Source of the DNA: Cryptomeria japonica | Taxonomy: Eukaryota > Streptophyta > Pinopsida > Cupressales > Cupressaceae | Length of the DNA stretch: 64,000 nt | NCBI RefSeq assembly: GCF_030272615.1 | Contig: NC_081412.1 | Location: 344,651,870-344,715,869, forward strand | Direction of reading: 5' to 3' | In this document: one piece after another, positions 42,837 to 55,245 of the stretch | Layout: each line of letters begins with the position of its first letter | Numbering within the stretch: the stretch's first letter is position 1 | Made by a program: the position numbers and the translations under genes | Notes under the pieces: model-generated | What the model was told of the DNA's origin: nothing | The model's database searches: none | The model's input: only the letters and a program-made list of their open reading frames with translations

Positions 42837-44287
42837 TGTTAATAAGATGACAGGGGGGGGTGAATCATACAAACTTAATCTTCAATATATTCAACAAATT
42901 CAACCTTGGTAGCTTTAACAGATATATGTAACCAAAATTGTAAAACATGCAAACTTAAGAACACATAATCATAACAAAACTCATAACACTAGATTTAACG
43001 TGGAAACCCAAATAGGGAAAAACCACTGTGCGATTTTGGACCCACTAAGAAATATACTCTTCTAGAGTATGCTCAGTTAAAAGTAAATCCTGTTAAAGAT
43101 TACAAACACATTGCTAGATGTGACCCGGTTAAGGGATTTCTCTCAGATCTGTTAGGATCTTCACCTTGTTAGAGGTGACCTTGTTAAAGGGTTTCAAACA
43201 CTCAATCAGAATGTCACCTTGCTAGAGGATTTACAAATAAGACTGTTAAGTCCACTTGGTTAAGAGATTTTTGTCACTTACAAATAAATAATAGTAATGA
43301 GTATGTCTGCAACTTTGCATCTAAAATGCTAAAGCAGATTCTTATTTGCTCAATACAATCTAGTCATAGGACTTATCTTGTCCCTCTGTTAGGCTCCTTA
43401 CTCTATTATTCAAATAGGTCTTCAAGCTTCTGTGCTTGGTAATCACTATGTAGCATCCCTATGCTTACACTTGCCCACATACATTGTTTATCAATAGTTC
43501 CTTATTTATAAACAATTTGCTAACCGCTTAATCTCTTTGATCACATTTCCCATGATCAATCATAGCCATCAGATCTTCAATCTTGACCAGGTTCAATGTA
43601 TCCTTCGATCTGAAAATGTTTTACCTCGCCTTGGAACTTGCATACATTTCTTGGAACTTGTGCTAGGGTATTGCGGTTCAATCTGAGCTGTAGATCTTCC
43701 TGCCGATCTTCCATTGCCATAGATCCTTAACAAACTTCATACACGTATCAACCATTTAATCATAACCAGCTCATCAGCTTCCATCATTAAATAATGCATG
43801 TATTCATCCAATGCATTATGTTATTACTTGGTTGCAACTCGGTAAATACTAAACTTCACTTGGTAGACATTCCGCCTTCATTAACCGATAGCGATAACCT
43901 TAGGGTTTACCAACTAGGTTCCTTAGGGTTTACCGACTAGGTTCCTTGCTCGGTAACATAGTATAGTATTAACCTTACAAACAATAGCATATGTAGGATA
44001 TCAGAACAATCTAAACAACATGATCTCATCATTGTCTAACTCGGTAATAGTTGCCCATTGAATAACTTATTTCTCCCCTTACTCATCACATTCTTTCTGT
44101 GTCTTTTACCGACATCTTAATTCTCTTCAAAACATACTTCTTAAGATATGGCAACCTCATACTAAATCATAAAATCAATTTCTTGACGTCAATGACAAAA
44201 TAATATTGTGAAGACAATAAACATCCTTAATCAGTTATATCCATAATTATCAACAACCTTCTCAATATCCTAATTAAAATGCCAACA
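42837..44287 (-). repeat. LTR I, probable 5' LTR of element E
   Basis: 1451 bp with plus-strand ends TGTTAATAAGATGACAGG and AAATGCCAACA. It has the same inner features as the F and J LTRs: G-run with GTGAATCA near the start and CGTGGAAACCCAAATAGGGA at about 43000. The adjacent primer site puts its internal region to the left. I see no matching 3' LTR in the window and no TSD (flanks CCAAT and ATCTC). Confidence 0.75.
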
Positions 44288-45983
44288 ATCTCTTATTGTC
44301 TGTTATAATGCCAACAACACTGTCAGATCATCTTGAAGATGCACATCCTTTAACTCGCAAGCCAATCTATCTGTTGGGGCCGCCGCCCTTTCGCTGCTTC
44401 ACAAAAGGTAAATATCACGCATCTTTGCATAGCGAAACATCGCCAATCATTAGATCAATAATAAGATGCACGTTCTTTACAACACTCGACAGACAAAAAT
44501 AAAATGAAATAAGACTTAGGAAAATGGCATTAATCAAAAGAATTTAATATCCCGCCAAGGAAAAGACCTAAAAAGGGACCCCTTCTCTAATGATGGACCA
44601 ACCCTTCCAATTAAGTGGAAAAAGGTAACAAGAGAATAGAATGTAGGGCCTACAAGATGGAAAAAGGGTGAAATTTCAAAAACCCTAAACCCCTAGACAA
44701 ATAACTCCTTAGAGGCAAAGAAGTACTAAACCCTTGCAGACTTTAGCGGATTGAAAGAAGAAAAATCCCAATACTCAAAATACAGACAACAAGATCCATA
44801 TTCCAAGTAGCATAGACCGATGGGTCACTGTTTTGATCCATTTTATCTCTTTGTGATCTGGCAAATGGAATGAATGACTTCTAAGATACCTAGGAAATGC
44901 AAGACCTTGGATGATTTATAATGCAATCTAATGGAATGATACTAGACTCTAACACTCTATTTGGAACTTATTCTTCTATGGTAAGCCTTTCAAGTAGTTG
45001 TCGAACAATTTCTTGTTCTCTTTGTCGAGCAATTTCTTATGCAACTTTCTTCTCAATGCAAACAGATTTTTTGGATTTTTTTGTCTAAAACAAATTCAAC
45101 TTCTTCATACTGAGGAAGATCAATTCTCACCTCTCAAGAAATGTTATCCAAACCATCAATTATTTCTTATTGATTATTGTCTAGTCCAAGGTTGGGTTGT
45201 TCAAAAGTGAATTCACCATTACCTGGTAAACCCATGCAAATGATATGCTAAAAAATTGTTATGGATAATGGACTACAAGAAACATTAGTGAATATTATGC
45301 AAGGATTGGTTTAAGACTAAAATCATAGAGGTGGACTCTAATGCAAGCTATTAGAATATGCAAGACTTAAACTGGATCCTAAGAGGGACGTAAATAGTGA
45401 TAATGCAAAGAGTATTTTGGATGCAACTTTGACAAACTTATTTCTAAGTATGAAGTGAGGACTTGTGCAATGACTTGTGTAATATGAGGACGTGAAATGG
45501 TGACTATGTATGGACTATGCAACATGGGAAGACTATGCAATAAGATGTAAGATCACAAGAGATAACATGTTTTTCTCCATCAATCTGAAAATGGTAATTT
45601 TATTTGATTTTGTTGGTTGTTGTTGATACTTGATTTTATAATGTTTTCTTTGAGGTCTCAAACTATGTTTGTGGTTGAAAGATTTCTGACAAGACTTGAT
45701 TGGTTTTTACTTTGTTTTTGCTATGCTTTGGGTGTTTGATAGTTGAAAATATTGCATAAGACTCAGTAGCAAGTAAGAGAACAGTTTGAAATAATCCAAA
45801 AAGTGTTATTTAAAGGAACTTTTCAAATCCTAATGGTTGTTGGGGTCTTTTCAAACCTCATTTGTTTTCAATAAATTTTGGCATAACAATCACAAAATAG
45901 TTAAACTCTTCTAGGGTCAAAAGGTCACAAATAATACCACAATCCACATCTTGATACTCTGTCAGTTCAAACAAACCTATCAC
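44288..45983. other. Unassigned non-coding stretch
   Basis: The first 230 bases carry one more unit of the E-leader repeat (CCCTTTCGCTGCTTCACAAA near 44388; GATCAATAATAAGATGCACG). The rest is AT-rich without a supported gene, RNA or LTR boundary. The 70-codon plus frame at 44998-45210 has no recognisable motif. Confidence 0.4.
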
Positions 45984-46193
45984 TGTTGGCAATTGACACT
46001 CTACTGGTTATGTTTCATTATGTTTTCATTGATGGCAACATGTTTTTGGGTTCAGACTTCATATGGTATATCGGCAAGCACTTCATAGACTCTACACCAG
46101 AACCGACAAGATAGAAGATTTCTTTGTTCATCGCCAATTCAGGACGACATGGTATGATAAAGGATATCAGTATTGAAGGCCAACACATCTTGG
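45984..46193 (+). mobile_element. Truncated start of a plus-strand copia LTR (K)
   Basis: TGTTGGCAATTGACACTCTACTGG resembles the 5' end of copia LTRs here (J starts TGTTGGAAATTTAGAGG on its own strand). Only about 210 bp remain before the B LTR begins. The continuation is not found on the far side of B. Confidence 0.45.
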
Positions 46194-47330
46194 TGTAATA
46201 CCCTAAAAATGGTCACCTAAACCATGGGCCCCTAATCTCAACAAAATCACCAAGGTCCTAACCAAAGGCAATTAAATCAACTTTGAGCACATGATTAATT
46301 AATTCTTCAATCATCAATTGTCACATGGTAAGTGAATTATTCTATATAAATTAAGTATTTATTTAATTAATAAAATCATTCCAAGAAAATTATTTTGTTC
46401 ATTTATCCTATTTAATTTATTAAATATCCTAGCATAATTAATTAATTAATAAATTTGCCATTTTATCATGAAAAATGAATTAATTTATCACAAAATAGGA
46501 ATCAATATGCAAAGCAAGAGTTAAATTGAAAATAAAATAAAAGAATTGAATTAAAAGAGAAATCAAACTTGACATATTATTTCTTTCTTCTAAATTGAGA
46601 TAACTTGAAATCAGAAAAACAATTAAAATGAATTTTTAATCATTCTCTAAAATTGGAACTCAAAGCTTTTGAGAAAAGAAGTTCAGTTGCATTGAAAAGA
46701 CTCTTTTCTTGAATAAATCAAAGAAATCGTATGGAATTACCTATTTTCATCTCAACTGCATGGAATTAATTGAATTTTATCTCCAATGCAAACTCAAACT
46801 TCTAATCTAAATGCATTTCAATTAAACTATAATTGGAATTTATCTTGGTTAACTGAATCTGATTTCTCAATTATTTCAATTATCCTAAATTGTGCTTTTT
46901 CTTGATCTCTCTAGTGATTCTCTATAAATTCAGCTTTCATCTCTCATTCAAAACACCCTAGAGATTTATTTTTATTATACAGTTTTTTCTCTGGAATCAT
47001 TGAAGATATTGTTCTTGATTTTTGAGATTATTGCATCTTAGTTTAATTTATTTTTGCATATTTTATGATTTCTTGAATTTATATAGCTTACTATTCATCC
47101 ATCTAGCATAATCTTGCATCCATTTAGCTTAATATCATGCTCATATAGATTAAATCCTTCATCTTGGTGTACTCTATTCACTGGTATTGCTTATACAAAT
47201 CTAAGAGCAAGTCGATTTGTTATGGTTTTATTATTCATGATTATATTTGTCTAACCATACATGTAATGACTTAATTGAAGTGTTGTGTCTTAAAGCTTGC
47301 GGATATTTATTCCACTTTTTCACACACACA
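46194..47330 (+). repeat. 5' LTR of element B
   Basis: 1137 bp, TGTAATACCCTAAAAATGG to TTTTCACACACACA. A TATA-like CTCTATAAATTC lies near 46919. Its inner edge is fixed by the primer site that follows. The outer edge is inferred from TG and homology of form with solo LTR G; with no 3' LTR it cannot be confirmed here. Confidence 0.7.
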
Positions 47331-47334
47331 TTTA

Positions 47335-47352
47335 TGGCGTCCACCGTGGGGC
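47335..47352 (+). other. Primer-binding site of B
   Basis: TGGCGTCCACCGTGGGGC follows the LTR by four bases. It has the TGGCGYC...GGGG form common in plant Ty3/gypsy elements and differs from the iMet site used by J, F and E. Confidence 0.7.
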
Positions 47353-48312
47353 AGAAGACTACATCTTTTGGCCTCAGAGACTAACTTTTTCTTATTTTTC
47401 AGATTTTCGTCCATACAGTTGCTGTGAGTTATCGTGCGAGTTTTCCCACTCTACCGAATGACAAACAAAAAATATCCTGCGATCTCATACAAATTATCAT
47501 ACAACTCGATGAGAATAGTTGTACGGTATTCTATGTTTCTGGGTTAAAAGATATTTCATTCGTCGAGTCTTCTCATTCAATTTTTATCATACTAAAGTTG
47601 ACCCTAGCTTGTTGTTCATCTATCTGAGAAATTTTCACAGCCTAATCAGTTTTTGTAGAACGCTTGTTGAATAATATGCTTGTCAAACAAAGACAATATG
47701 ACTATTGATTCATTGTCTTTGCAGGTTGCCTGAGGAGATTCGAGAAGACATTGTGTATTCATTAAATTCATTTTTTAGGCACCTAACTTGCTATCTGGTT
47801 AATGAACAAATCTGTCTTTCCTGTTTTAAGAAAATTCTTGAGAGGTAGGAGAGTATGCTCTTGTCTGCATAGACAATCATAAATCTAGACCCTTGAGGCC
47901 TTTTCCTAAGTTTGAGATTTGTATATCTTTAGCGAGCATGCCCTCCTGAGGAGCCTTTAAGGCCAAAGCCATTAGGGCCGGTGAGAGGGGAATGACCCAA
48001 GTAGGAATGGCTAAATGCCAAGTACTCCAACCCACTATAAAATAAATGTGATTTGATGAAAATAAAGTCAATGATAGTGCTCGGGAATAGATCTCCTTTG
48101 TACCTTTGGGTATATTAAACCTTAGTTTTCAAGGCTGGGATACCTCTTAATTGAGTTTATACCCCCACGCACTAAACAGATCCCTTACTAGTTCCAATTA
48201 AAATTAGAATCTACCCTGTTCACCTTCAAAAGGGGGGATAATCTTTATGCAAGAGAGATAGTAACTCTCCCAAGACACTTTTCATATCGTGCCCCCATTA
48301 GCATTTGGAGTC

Positions 48313-48370
48313 GGCTAATACGGCATTGAGAATCCATTTCATGAGACTCAATGGCCGTATTCTGATTAGC
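48313..48370 (+). other. Stem-loop in the leader of B
   Basis: GCTAAT (48314-48319) plus ACGGCATTGAG (48320-48330) pair with CTCAATGGCCGT (48347-48358, one bulged base) and ATTAGC (48365-48370), around a 16 nt loop. About 17 base pairs in all. Reading shows the inverted repeat; function is not known. Confidence 0.7.
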
Positions 48371-48540
48371 TATTGGGTGTGTACCTAAGTCAGCAAGCAA
48401 AGGTTTTCTTCTATCACCAACTCCCATAGGGTTAGCATGTTGTGATTGAAGTCATTATACACATTGCGTGTTTACTGTGTTTTCATCCTTGAAACTGAAA
48501 CTGAAATACCAACATTGGAGAAAACAATAAACAACTCAAT

Positions 48541-48729
48541 AGTCAAAACTTTGTCCGTGTCAAAAACTAGTCTATCCTAGTCAAAATTTCATCCGTGTCA
48601 AAAACTAGTCTATCCTAGTCAAAACTCTGTCCATGTCAAAAACTAGTCTATCCTAGTCAAAACTTTGTCCGTGCCAAAAACTAGTCTATCTTAGTCAAAA
48701 CTCTGTTTGTGTCAAAACTAGTCTATCTT
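48541..48729 (+). repeat. 38 bp tandem repeat in the leader of B
   Basis: Five units of the form AGTCAAAACTTTGTCCGTG followed by TCAAAAACTAGTCTATCCT, starting at 48541, 48579, 48617, 48655 and 48693. They have one to six differences each; the last unit is one base shorter. Decayed partial units follow to about 48790. Confidence 0.88.
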
Positions 48730-49548
48730 AGTCCAAAAAATCAGTCCATCTCAAAATTGGTCCTCGTCAGTCATTAAAAAATCAGTCTGTCAAAAATTTT
48801 ATCTTTGTCCAGTAAACTATCATACGAGTCTTCTGATTTATCGTCCTACTACATACCTATTATTGTATGAAATTTTATCAGGTCTAACAATTTTTCGTCT
48901 GAGCCTCAGTTTTGTGTTGTACAAAATCTGATAAACTGTCGTCCTACTTAGGGAATTATTGTCTAGTCTCTGATTCTGTGTCATATGAAAAACCATTACA
49001 TTCATCAGTTTTTCATCTGAGGTATACCCATTTGTCGTGCGAACATAGGCAGCAACTCGTATGAAATTTTGTTTATGTCATCCTAAAGATATTAAATTGT
49101 CGTCTGGTCCTGTAAAACTTGTCGTACGAATCTCTGATTTTGTTAGTCCAGAACAATCAAACTTGCCTAAAACAATCTACAATGAGCATAAAACTAGTCA
49201 TCATCATTCTGAGCATAAATAAATCTAAATAATGCACTTCTATCGTAGTGTTTCACTATTTTGTCGATCATCTTTCATCTAGTTCAATCAACCATATATC
49301 AAAATTAAGTCACTTAGATAACATCTTACACAGGATGGATAGTTCTTGAAACCAGACTGAGTCTTAGTCACTTCTCTTAAATCAAACTAGGTAACTTAGA
49401 TAAATGTCTTACATAGGATAGATCATTCCTGAAACCAGACTAAATCTTAGTTGCTTCTCTCAATCGATACATTAAACGAACAACTAGCTCCAAATTTGAT
49501 CTTGACTTCTGCATCACAAACAACTTTAGGTCACATCAGCCAATAAAA

Positions 49549-51459
49549 ATGCCTCTTCAAACCAGAAGTTCTCATAAGAAAGCAGCCAAGAATAAAGGAC
49601 AATCCTTTTCATATCAAGATAATCCATCTTACGTAAAGGATCCTCTCACTGATAAAACTTCATCATCAGATATGCCAATTTATGATCAACCCTTGTCTCC
49701 CACCATATCTAGAATAAAACAAGAAAGACAAGTTGCTAAACACAAAACTTATGATGATCTCAGTATCCATGATACTGATAGTGAATCCTCATCAAGTCAA
49801 TCTGAAGCCTCTGAACCTCTAGAAATTGATATATAGAAATGTCAAAAACATAAAGATTTTTGAAAAATGATGAAGGTTATCATGGCTAGAGAAAAAGAAG
49901 ACTATTTTCTAGAACTAGCAAAACAAGGAGCTAAAATTCATATTGGTTATAACGTTGAGGCCCTCATCACTAAAGAGGAAGAGACACCATTAGCAATGGT
50001 AAATGAATAATTACAAGTGTTACGAACTCAGATCACAAAAACGGAAAAACAAGGATAAATCATCAAAACAATATTCTCTGGACACAATATGCCCATTTCC
50101 ATTTGACAAAAACATTTACATGCCTCCATTTCCTTCATGACTGGAGATCCCAAAATTTGACAAATATGATGGTAACTCGGATCCCCAAGACCATATCAAA
50201 GAATTATTTGCTTTATGTATGGAGTTCATGCACGACCAAACGTATCTCATGTGCCTTTTCCCAAGAAGTTTAGGGGGGCAAGCTATGGAATGGTTCTCAA
50301 GCCTACCTATGGGAATAAAAACTTTTGAAGAATTAATCCAACTATTTCTACAACAATACTCCTATAACATTCATCACCCAGTCACTATGATAGAGCTTTG
50401 CAATACCAAACAGAAAACAGGAGAGGCCTTTCTCACTTTTCTCCAACGATGGAGAAAGATGTTCTCTAGATATTCACGGCCTATTACAGATTCTGAGAAG
50501 ATGGATATCTTCATCAACAACTTAATCCTTGAATTTAAATACAGTATCCAAATGCAACTGCACCCTTTATTCAATAAAATGGTAGATAATGCCCTCGGGA
50601 TGGAAGATGTGCTTATAAAGAAGGGAGATATATCACTTTGGAAAGAAACACAATAGGGATCTAGTTCCAAAGAAAAGAACAAATATTGGAAATATGGAAA
50701 AGACAACAACAAAAACATTGTTAATGATGGAGTGGTAGACACTATTAAAGAAAAATCAAAATCCATGATATTTAACTTAGCTAGTGGCACGCAAGCACTC
50801 AAAGCAGTTGAACCACAACAGAAAATCCTCCGAAGAAAGTAAAAGAGTGGTTTAAAGAGAAACCTTGGCTTTCAAAACCTAAACGTGGCTTCACTCCTTT
50901 GGAGGAATCATATGAATCTGCTTTCAAAACTTTATTGGCAAATGATCTAATAACCTTACCAGATAATTCTAGGCCATATGATCCAGAAGTTAAACCAAAA
51001 TGGTGGAGAGAAAATGAATACTGCGACTACCATCGAAACAAAGGTCATAACACAAGCAACTGCATGAAACTCAAGCATGAGATTCAAGATCTCATTGACA
51101 CTGGCAAAATTGTTGTTGGAAATCACACAACTAATCCTAATCACAAATCTTTCAAAGATCCCTTACCTGTTTATGAACAAGGTGATTCCTCAAAGTCAAA
51201 AGGAGGTGCCAAAGTTAATTACACATATACCAACAATTACAATGTGATCAACATGATTGAGTCTTCCCAGCCTGAATATTGCAATGTGATTATAATCAAA
51301 GACAAACAACATGAATCACAAAATGCAAATGTTGTGGCCCACACTCAAAAGAAAGTCACTCTCCAAGTAGCTAGTTCTTCAACTCCTGCTCAAACGAAGT
51401 CAAAACTACCAACCTCATCAAAAAAACAAACAGATACAACATTTGCTAAATTTAAATAG
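49549..51459 (+). pseudogene. Element B gag
   Basis: Starts MPLQTRSSHKKAAKNKGQS at 49549. After several stops (49834, 49861, 50008 and others) the gag domain reads FDKYDGNSDPQDHIKELFA, FPRSLGGQAMEWFSSLP, ELCNTKQKTGEAFLTFLQRW (50150-50656). A zinc-knuckle-like CDYHRNKGHNTSNC sits near 51020-51063 in a frame open from 50899. The domain content parallels D. It would form the capsid and bind RNA, but the copy is dead. Confidence 0.85.
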
Positions 51460-52640
51460 CTAACTTCATCATCATCCTCTGGATATATCATTGTCAAACA
51501 AATGAAAAGAATGAATGCTCAAATCTCCATCTTTGAATTGCTCAAAATCTCTTCTGCTCATAAAGAGATCCTCGCCAAAACATTACTCACAACTAATATC
51601 CCAAAAGATTTAGATATCGATCGATTTTAATCTACGGTGGGTCACCTAACTTCGCCTCATTATCTTAATTTCTCTTAAGAAGATGACAACTCACTGAATC
51701 AACCACATAACCAGTCATTGCACATTGAAGCTATGATCCATAAGCACCGAGTTAAATGTGTTTTGATAGATGGAGGCGTTGGGTTGAATATTTGTACCTA
51801 TAATCTGCTTACACAACTGGGCTTTTCTAAAAATGTCATTGATTCGGCCAAGAAAATAACAATCAAAGATTATGATGAAAAAGAAAGAACCTCTAAAGGT
51901 GTGGTACTATTACCAATCAGGGTAGGATCTATAGAAAGAGATGTTATTTTCTAGGTGCTTGATATTCCTCTATCATACAACATCGTACTGGGTAGGCCAT
52001 CGATTCATGAAATAAAGGCAGTTCCATCTACATATCATCAGTGCTTAAAATTTCCTTATAACAGGGTTGAATTCAATGTTCTTGCTGATACAAACTCCCC
52101 CTGTAATGCATTGACAAAGAGTATTGATACCTTTGTGCCTCATAATAGAGCAGCCTCTACAGCTGAAAGTTCAGAAACCTTGATGAAGAACTTAGAAAAG
52201 AAATTGAAAATCACAGATACTGGCATGGATGGATACAAGATAGAACCAGTACTTTCACTTATTTCTCTTCCTCCATCACCTAAACAATCAGGAAAACCAT
52301 CAGAGGTTATGAAACCACAGACTTCCACTCCAAATGTCATATATGACAATCTCTTTGTACAATCCTCTACTTCCCTTGTAGATGAAATAGAAGGGGATGT
52401 TCTCAAATGGCTTTTCAAAGAAGATAGTGAAAACAAAGTAAGACATTGTGAGATTTCCCCGACATAATATGGTCCAAGATATAAAATGATTCAACGCATG
52501 GGATATTCGGGTATTGGTCCTCTGGGCAAAAAATCAAGAAGGTATTATTGAACCCATTCATCTACAAACAAAGTCTACAAATGACAAATTTGGACTGGGA
52601 TATAATCCAGGAAAGATATTAGACCAAAAACATGCTTCTA
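51460..52640 (+). pseudogene. Element B protease and G-patch
   Basis: Protease: KCVLIDGGVGLNICTYNLLT near 51755-51810, then [20 protein letters not shown] near 51965-52025 (one stop at 51952 between them). A frame open to 52467 continues as a Ser/Pro-rich linker. The G-patch reads MIQRMGYSGIGPLGK near 52485-52530. After a one-base shift it continues NQEGIIEPIHLQTKS and FGLGYNPGK (to about 52615). Confidence 0.8.
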
Positions 52641-54050
52641 AGTCTAAGTGGAAGAAAAAGACATTGCCTTCACTATCATAGGAAGTAAACACTCAACAGA
52701 CTCAAGAAGAGAATGAAAAAGAACAAAAAGAGTTAGTACTCAAGTCCCAATGGTATCAACTACAACATTACAAGGAGTAGAAGTCCCAGGGGATATGAGA
52801 GAAGAGTTAGAAAGAATCAGAGAATTGTTTGCACCACTAAAAATCCTAGTTACATACACTGGTAGACAACAAGTAGATGATTCAGAAACTGACTCAAACA
52901 AGTATGAATGGGGTCTATATCATCTCTCAAATACATATAGTACAAAACTCTAGAAGAGTCCAATGATATCACCAATGGCACACAAGAGCTGATATGCTTA
53001 AAACTACAAACACAGATAGAAGAAATCATACTAAAAAGACAGGCAGACTATGAACAAAAGTTGAAAGAAGGAAGGACACAAGAAAATTCTTCACCTACTA
53101 TGTCTCCCTCTAATAGGACAAAACAAATTAGGTATGGAACTACACAAGAAGAATTAGAAGCTACAGAAACAAAACCAGTCATTAGTCTAGAAGAAGCTGA
53201 ATGGAGAAGAAGACAGAAATTCACAGAGCCATCAAGGTTATGTCAATAGGTATGTCAGATACAAGTGATAAATAAAATAAATCATGAAGGAACTTGTAGC
53301 ATCAAAGATGTAGTTATTGACACTATACATAAATTCACTCAAACACTTGAAGAATAGTCGGAAACTCCCTCTTATGAATCTGATTACTTCGACAACAGTC
53401 ATATTGATGATAATACCTATTCAGCATCAAACTCTAACTCCTCTATCACGGATGTCAGGAATCTATCTATTGATTTTATTACTGTCGAACCATGATATGT
53501 AGTCCAGTCTGGCATAGAAAATGGTGCTACGAGTAGGTCTATTAGATTTGGTCAACTAAATATTAACGTGCACTTCAATGATCATGTTGTAACTATTCCT
53601 TGTCTCGAGACATTTACGCAAGGTTGTCTTCTATAACTCGACTTGTTGGTCCAAAGTTATGATGATAATACTGTGAACTCTCTCGAGCCTATTCAAACTT
53701 TATCCTTGGTACATCCTGAACTAACTGACTGTAGTCTCCAAAACCAACCTATGAATGTACCTATCTTTGCCAATGACTATATGTTAGCCTACTACCTTAA
53801 TGCAGTTGAACCAATGGACTCTTCCACCAGTGAACAAAGTGAGAACATGACTGAATCAAATATCAAGTATCTTAGTCGCAAAAATCAAAAAAAGAAAAAT
53901 AAAAGATCTGATCAAGAAAAACACATTATGGTGGTGTCAGAATCAAAAATAGAAAAAATAAACGACGTACCTAAGGGTGAAAACCTCTTTGAGGCACCTA
54001 AAGGTGAGATACTTGATATACTACCAAGTCATTTTTAGGAAAGGTCTTCT
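52641..54050 (+). pseudogene. Element B linker between G-patch and RT
   Basis: Fragments of coding sequence in shifting frames, rich in D, E, S, T and N, such as EELERIRELFAPLKILVTYT (about 52780) and LAYYLNAVEPMDSSTSEQSE (about 53790). No enzyme motif is recognised. D has a shorter comparable linker at 24.8-25.5 kb. Confidence 0.55.
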
Positions 54051-54053
54051 ATA

Positions 54054-55245
54054 TTGATTGAACCAACTCAGCCAGTAAATATTAGGAGTCAAGAGACACC
54101 ACATATCATCCACTTAGCTCAATCATTATCAGCAGAACAGTTGAAAGATTTCAGCAATCTCTTCCTAGAAAAGAAGATCAACTTTGCATGGACATACTCT
54201 GATATGTCGGGTCTAGATCCTGATCTCATCATGCACCATCTTTCTATTACACCAGAAGTTAAACTAGTCAAGCAAAAACTTTGCAAGATTCACCCTCATG
54301 TGGCACTGTTAGTCAAAGTTGAGCTAGAAAAATTGCTAAAAGATGGATTTATCAGAGCAATAGACTACGCATAATGGATTTCAAACATAGTACCTGTATC
54401 AAAGGCAGACAAATCTATTAGGGTTTTCACATACTTCAGGGATCTCAATAAAGCATATCCGAAAGAGGTTTTTTCATTACCTAAATTTGATATGATAGTG
54501 GATATGACTACTGGATATGAGATGTACTCACTAATGGATAGATTCTATAGTTATAATCAAATCAAAATAGCTCCTGGAGATCAAGAAAAGACACCTTTCA
54601 CCTATGCATGGGGAACCTTCTATTGGAACGTCATGCCATTTGGGTTGAAGAATGCAGGAGCAACTTAACAAAGAGAAGTAACTACTATCTTTCATGATAT
54701 GATGCATAAGAATATGGAAGATTGTGTTAATGACACTTTAGTGAAGACTATGAAGAGATCCACACATATTCAAGATCTTGGCCTTATATTAGATAGAATG
54801 GAAAATTTCAAGCTCCGACTAAATCCTAAAAAACTATGCATTCAAAGTGACATCAGGGAAATTAATTGGCTACATCATTTCAAAGAAAGGAATTGAGGTT
54901 GATCCTGAGAAGGTCCAAGCTATAATGGGAATGCCACCTCCAAAGAATATCTATCAAATGAGAAGTTTACAAGACATTTCCAATCAATCAGATTTTTTTT
55001 TCTCAGCTAGCAAATAAGGCTCAACCTTTCACAAAAGTATTAAGGAAAGGAGTAACATACAACTAGGATCAAGAATGTGAACAACACGTTCAGCAAATCA
55101 AATAATACATGTCTAATCAACCAATACTAATGCCACCAATTCAAGGTAAGCCATTTGTTTTATACATATCAGCAACTGATTCATCACTAGGGGCACTTCT
55201 GGCAAAACAGGATGAAAATAAAAAAGAGAGAGCTATCTATGATTC
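54054..55245 (+). pseudogene. Element B reverse transcriptase and partial RNase H
   Basis: RT begins with NFAWTYSDMSGLDPDLIMHH, VKQKLCKIHPHVALLVKVEL and DGFIRAIDYA. It continues VFTYFRDLNKAYPKE and MPFGLKNAGAT, with stops near 54372 and 54666. The catalytic YVDD is changed to CVND (EDCVNDTLVK, about 54717-54745), so even without stops it would be inactive. RNase H starts FVLYISATDSSLGALLAKQD (55150) but breaks off after KKERAIY at about 55240. The rest of RNase H and the second RNase H are deleted. Confidence 0.85.

Larger units (their letters stand above)
47353..49548 (+). other. Long leader of B with structured and repeated blocks
   Basis: About 2.2 kb without a supported coding sequence. 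It holds a strong stem-loop (48313-48370), a 38 bp tandem repeat (48541-48729), degenerate CG-containing blocks such as GTCGTACGAA (48820-49140) and a diverged two-copy repeat of about 70 bp (49311-49378 and 49390-49460, sharing GAAACCAGACT). Such leaders often carry packaging signals; that role is inferred. Confidence 0.6.

Noticed and set aside
48541-48729. Regular repeats resembling a CRISPR array
   Set aside because: Units are contiguous 38 bp tandem repeats without unique spacers, in a plant retrotransposon leader.
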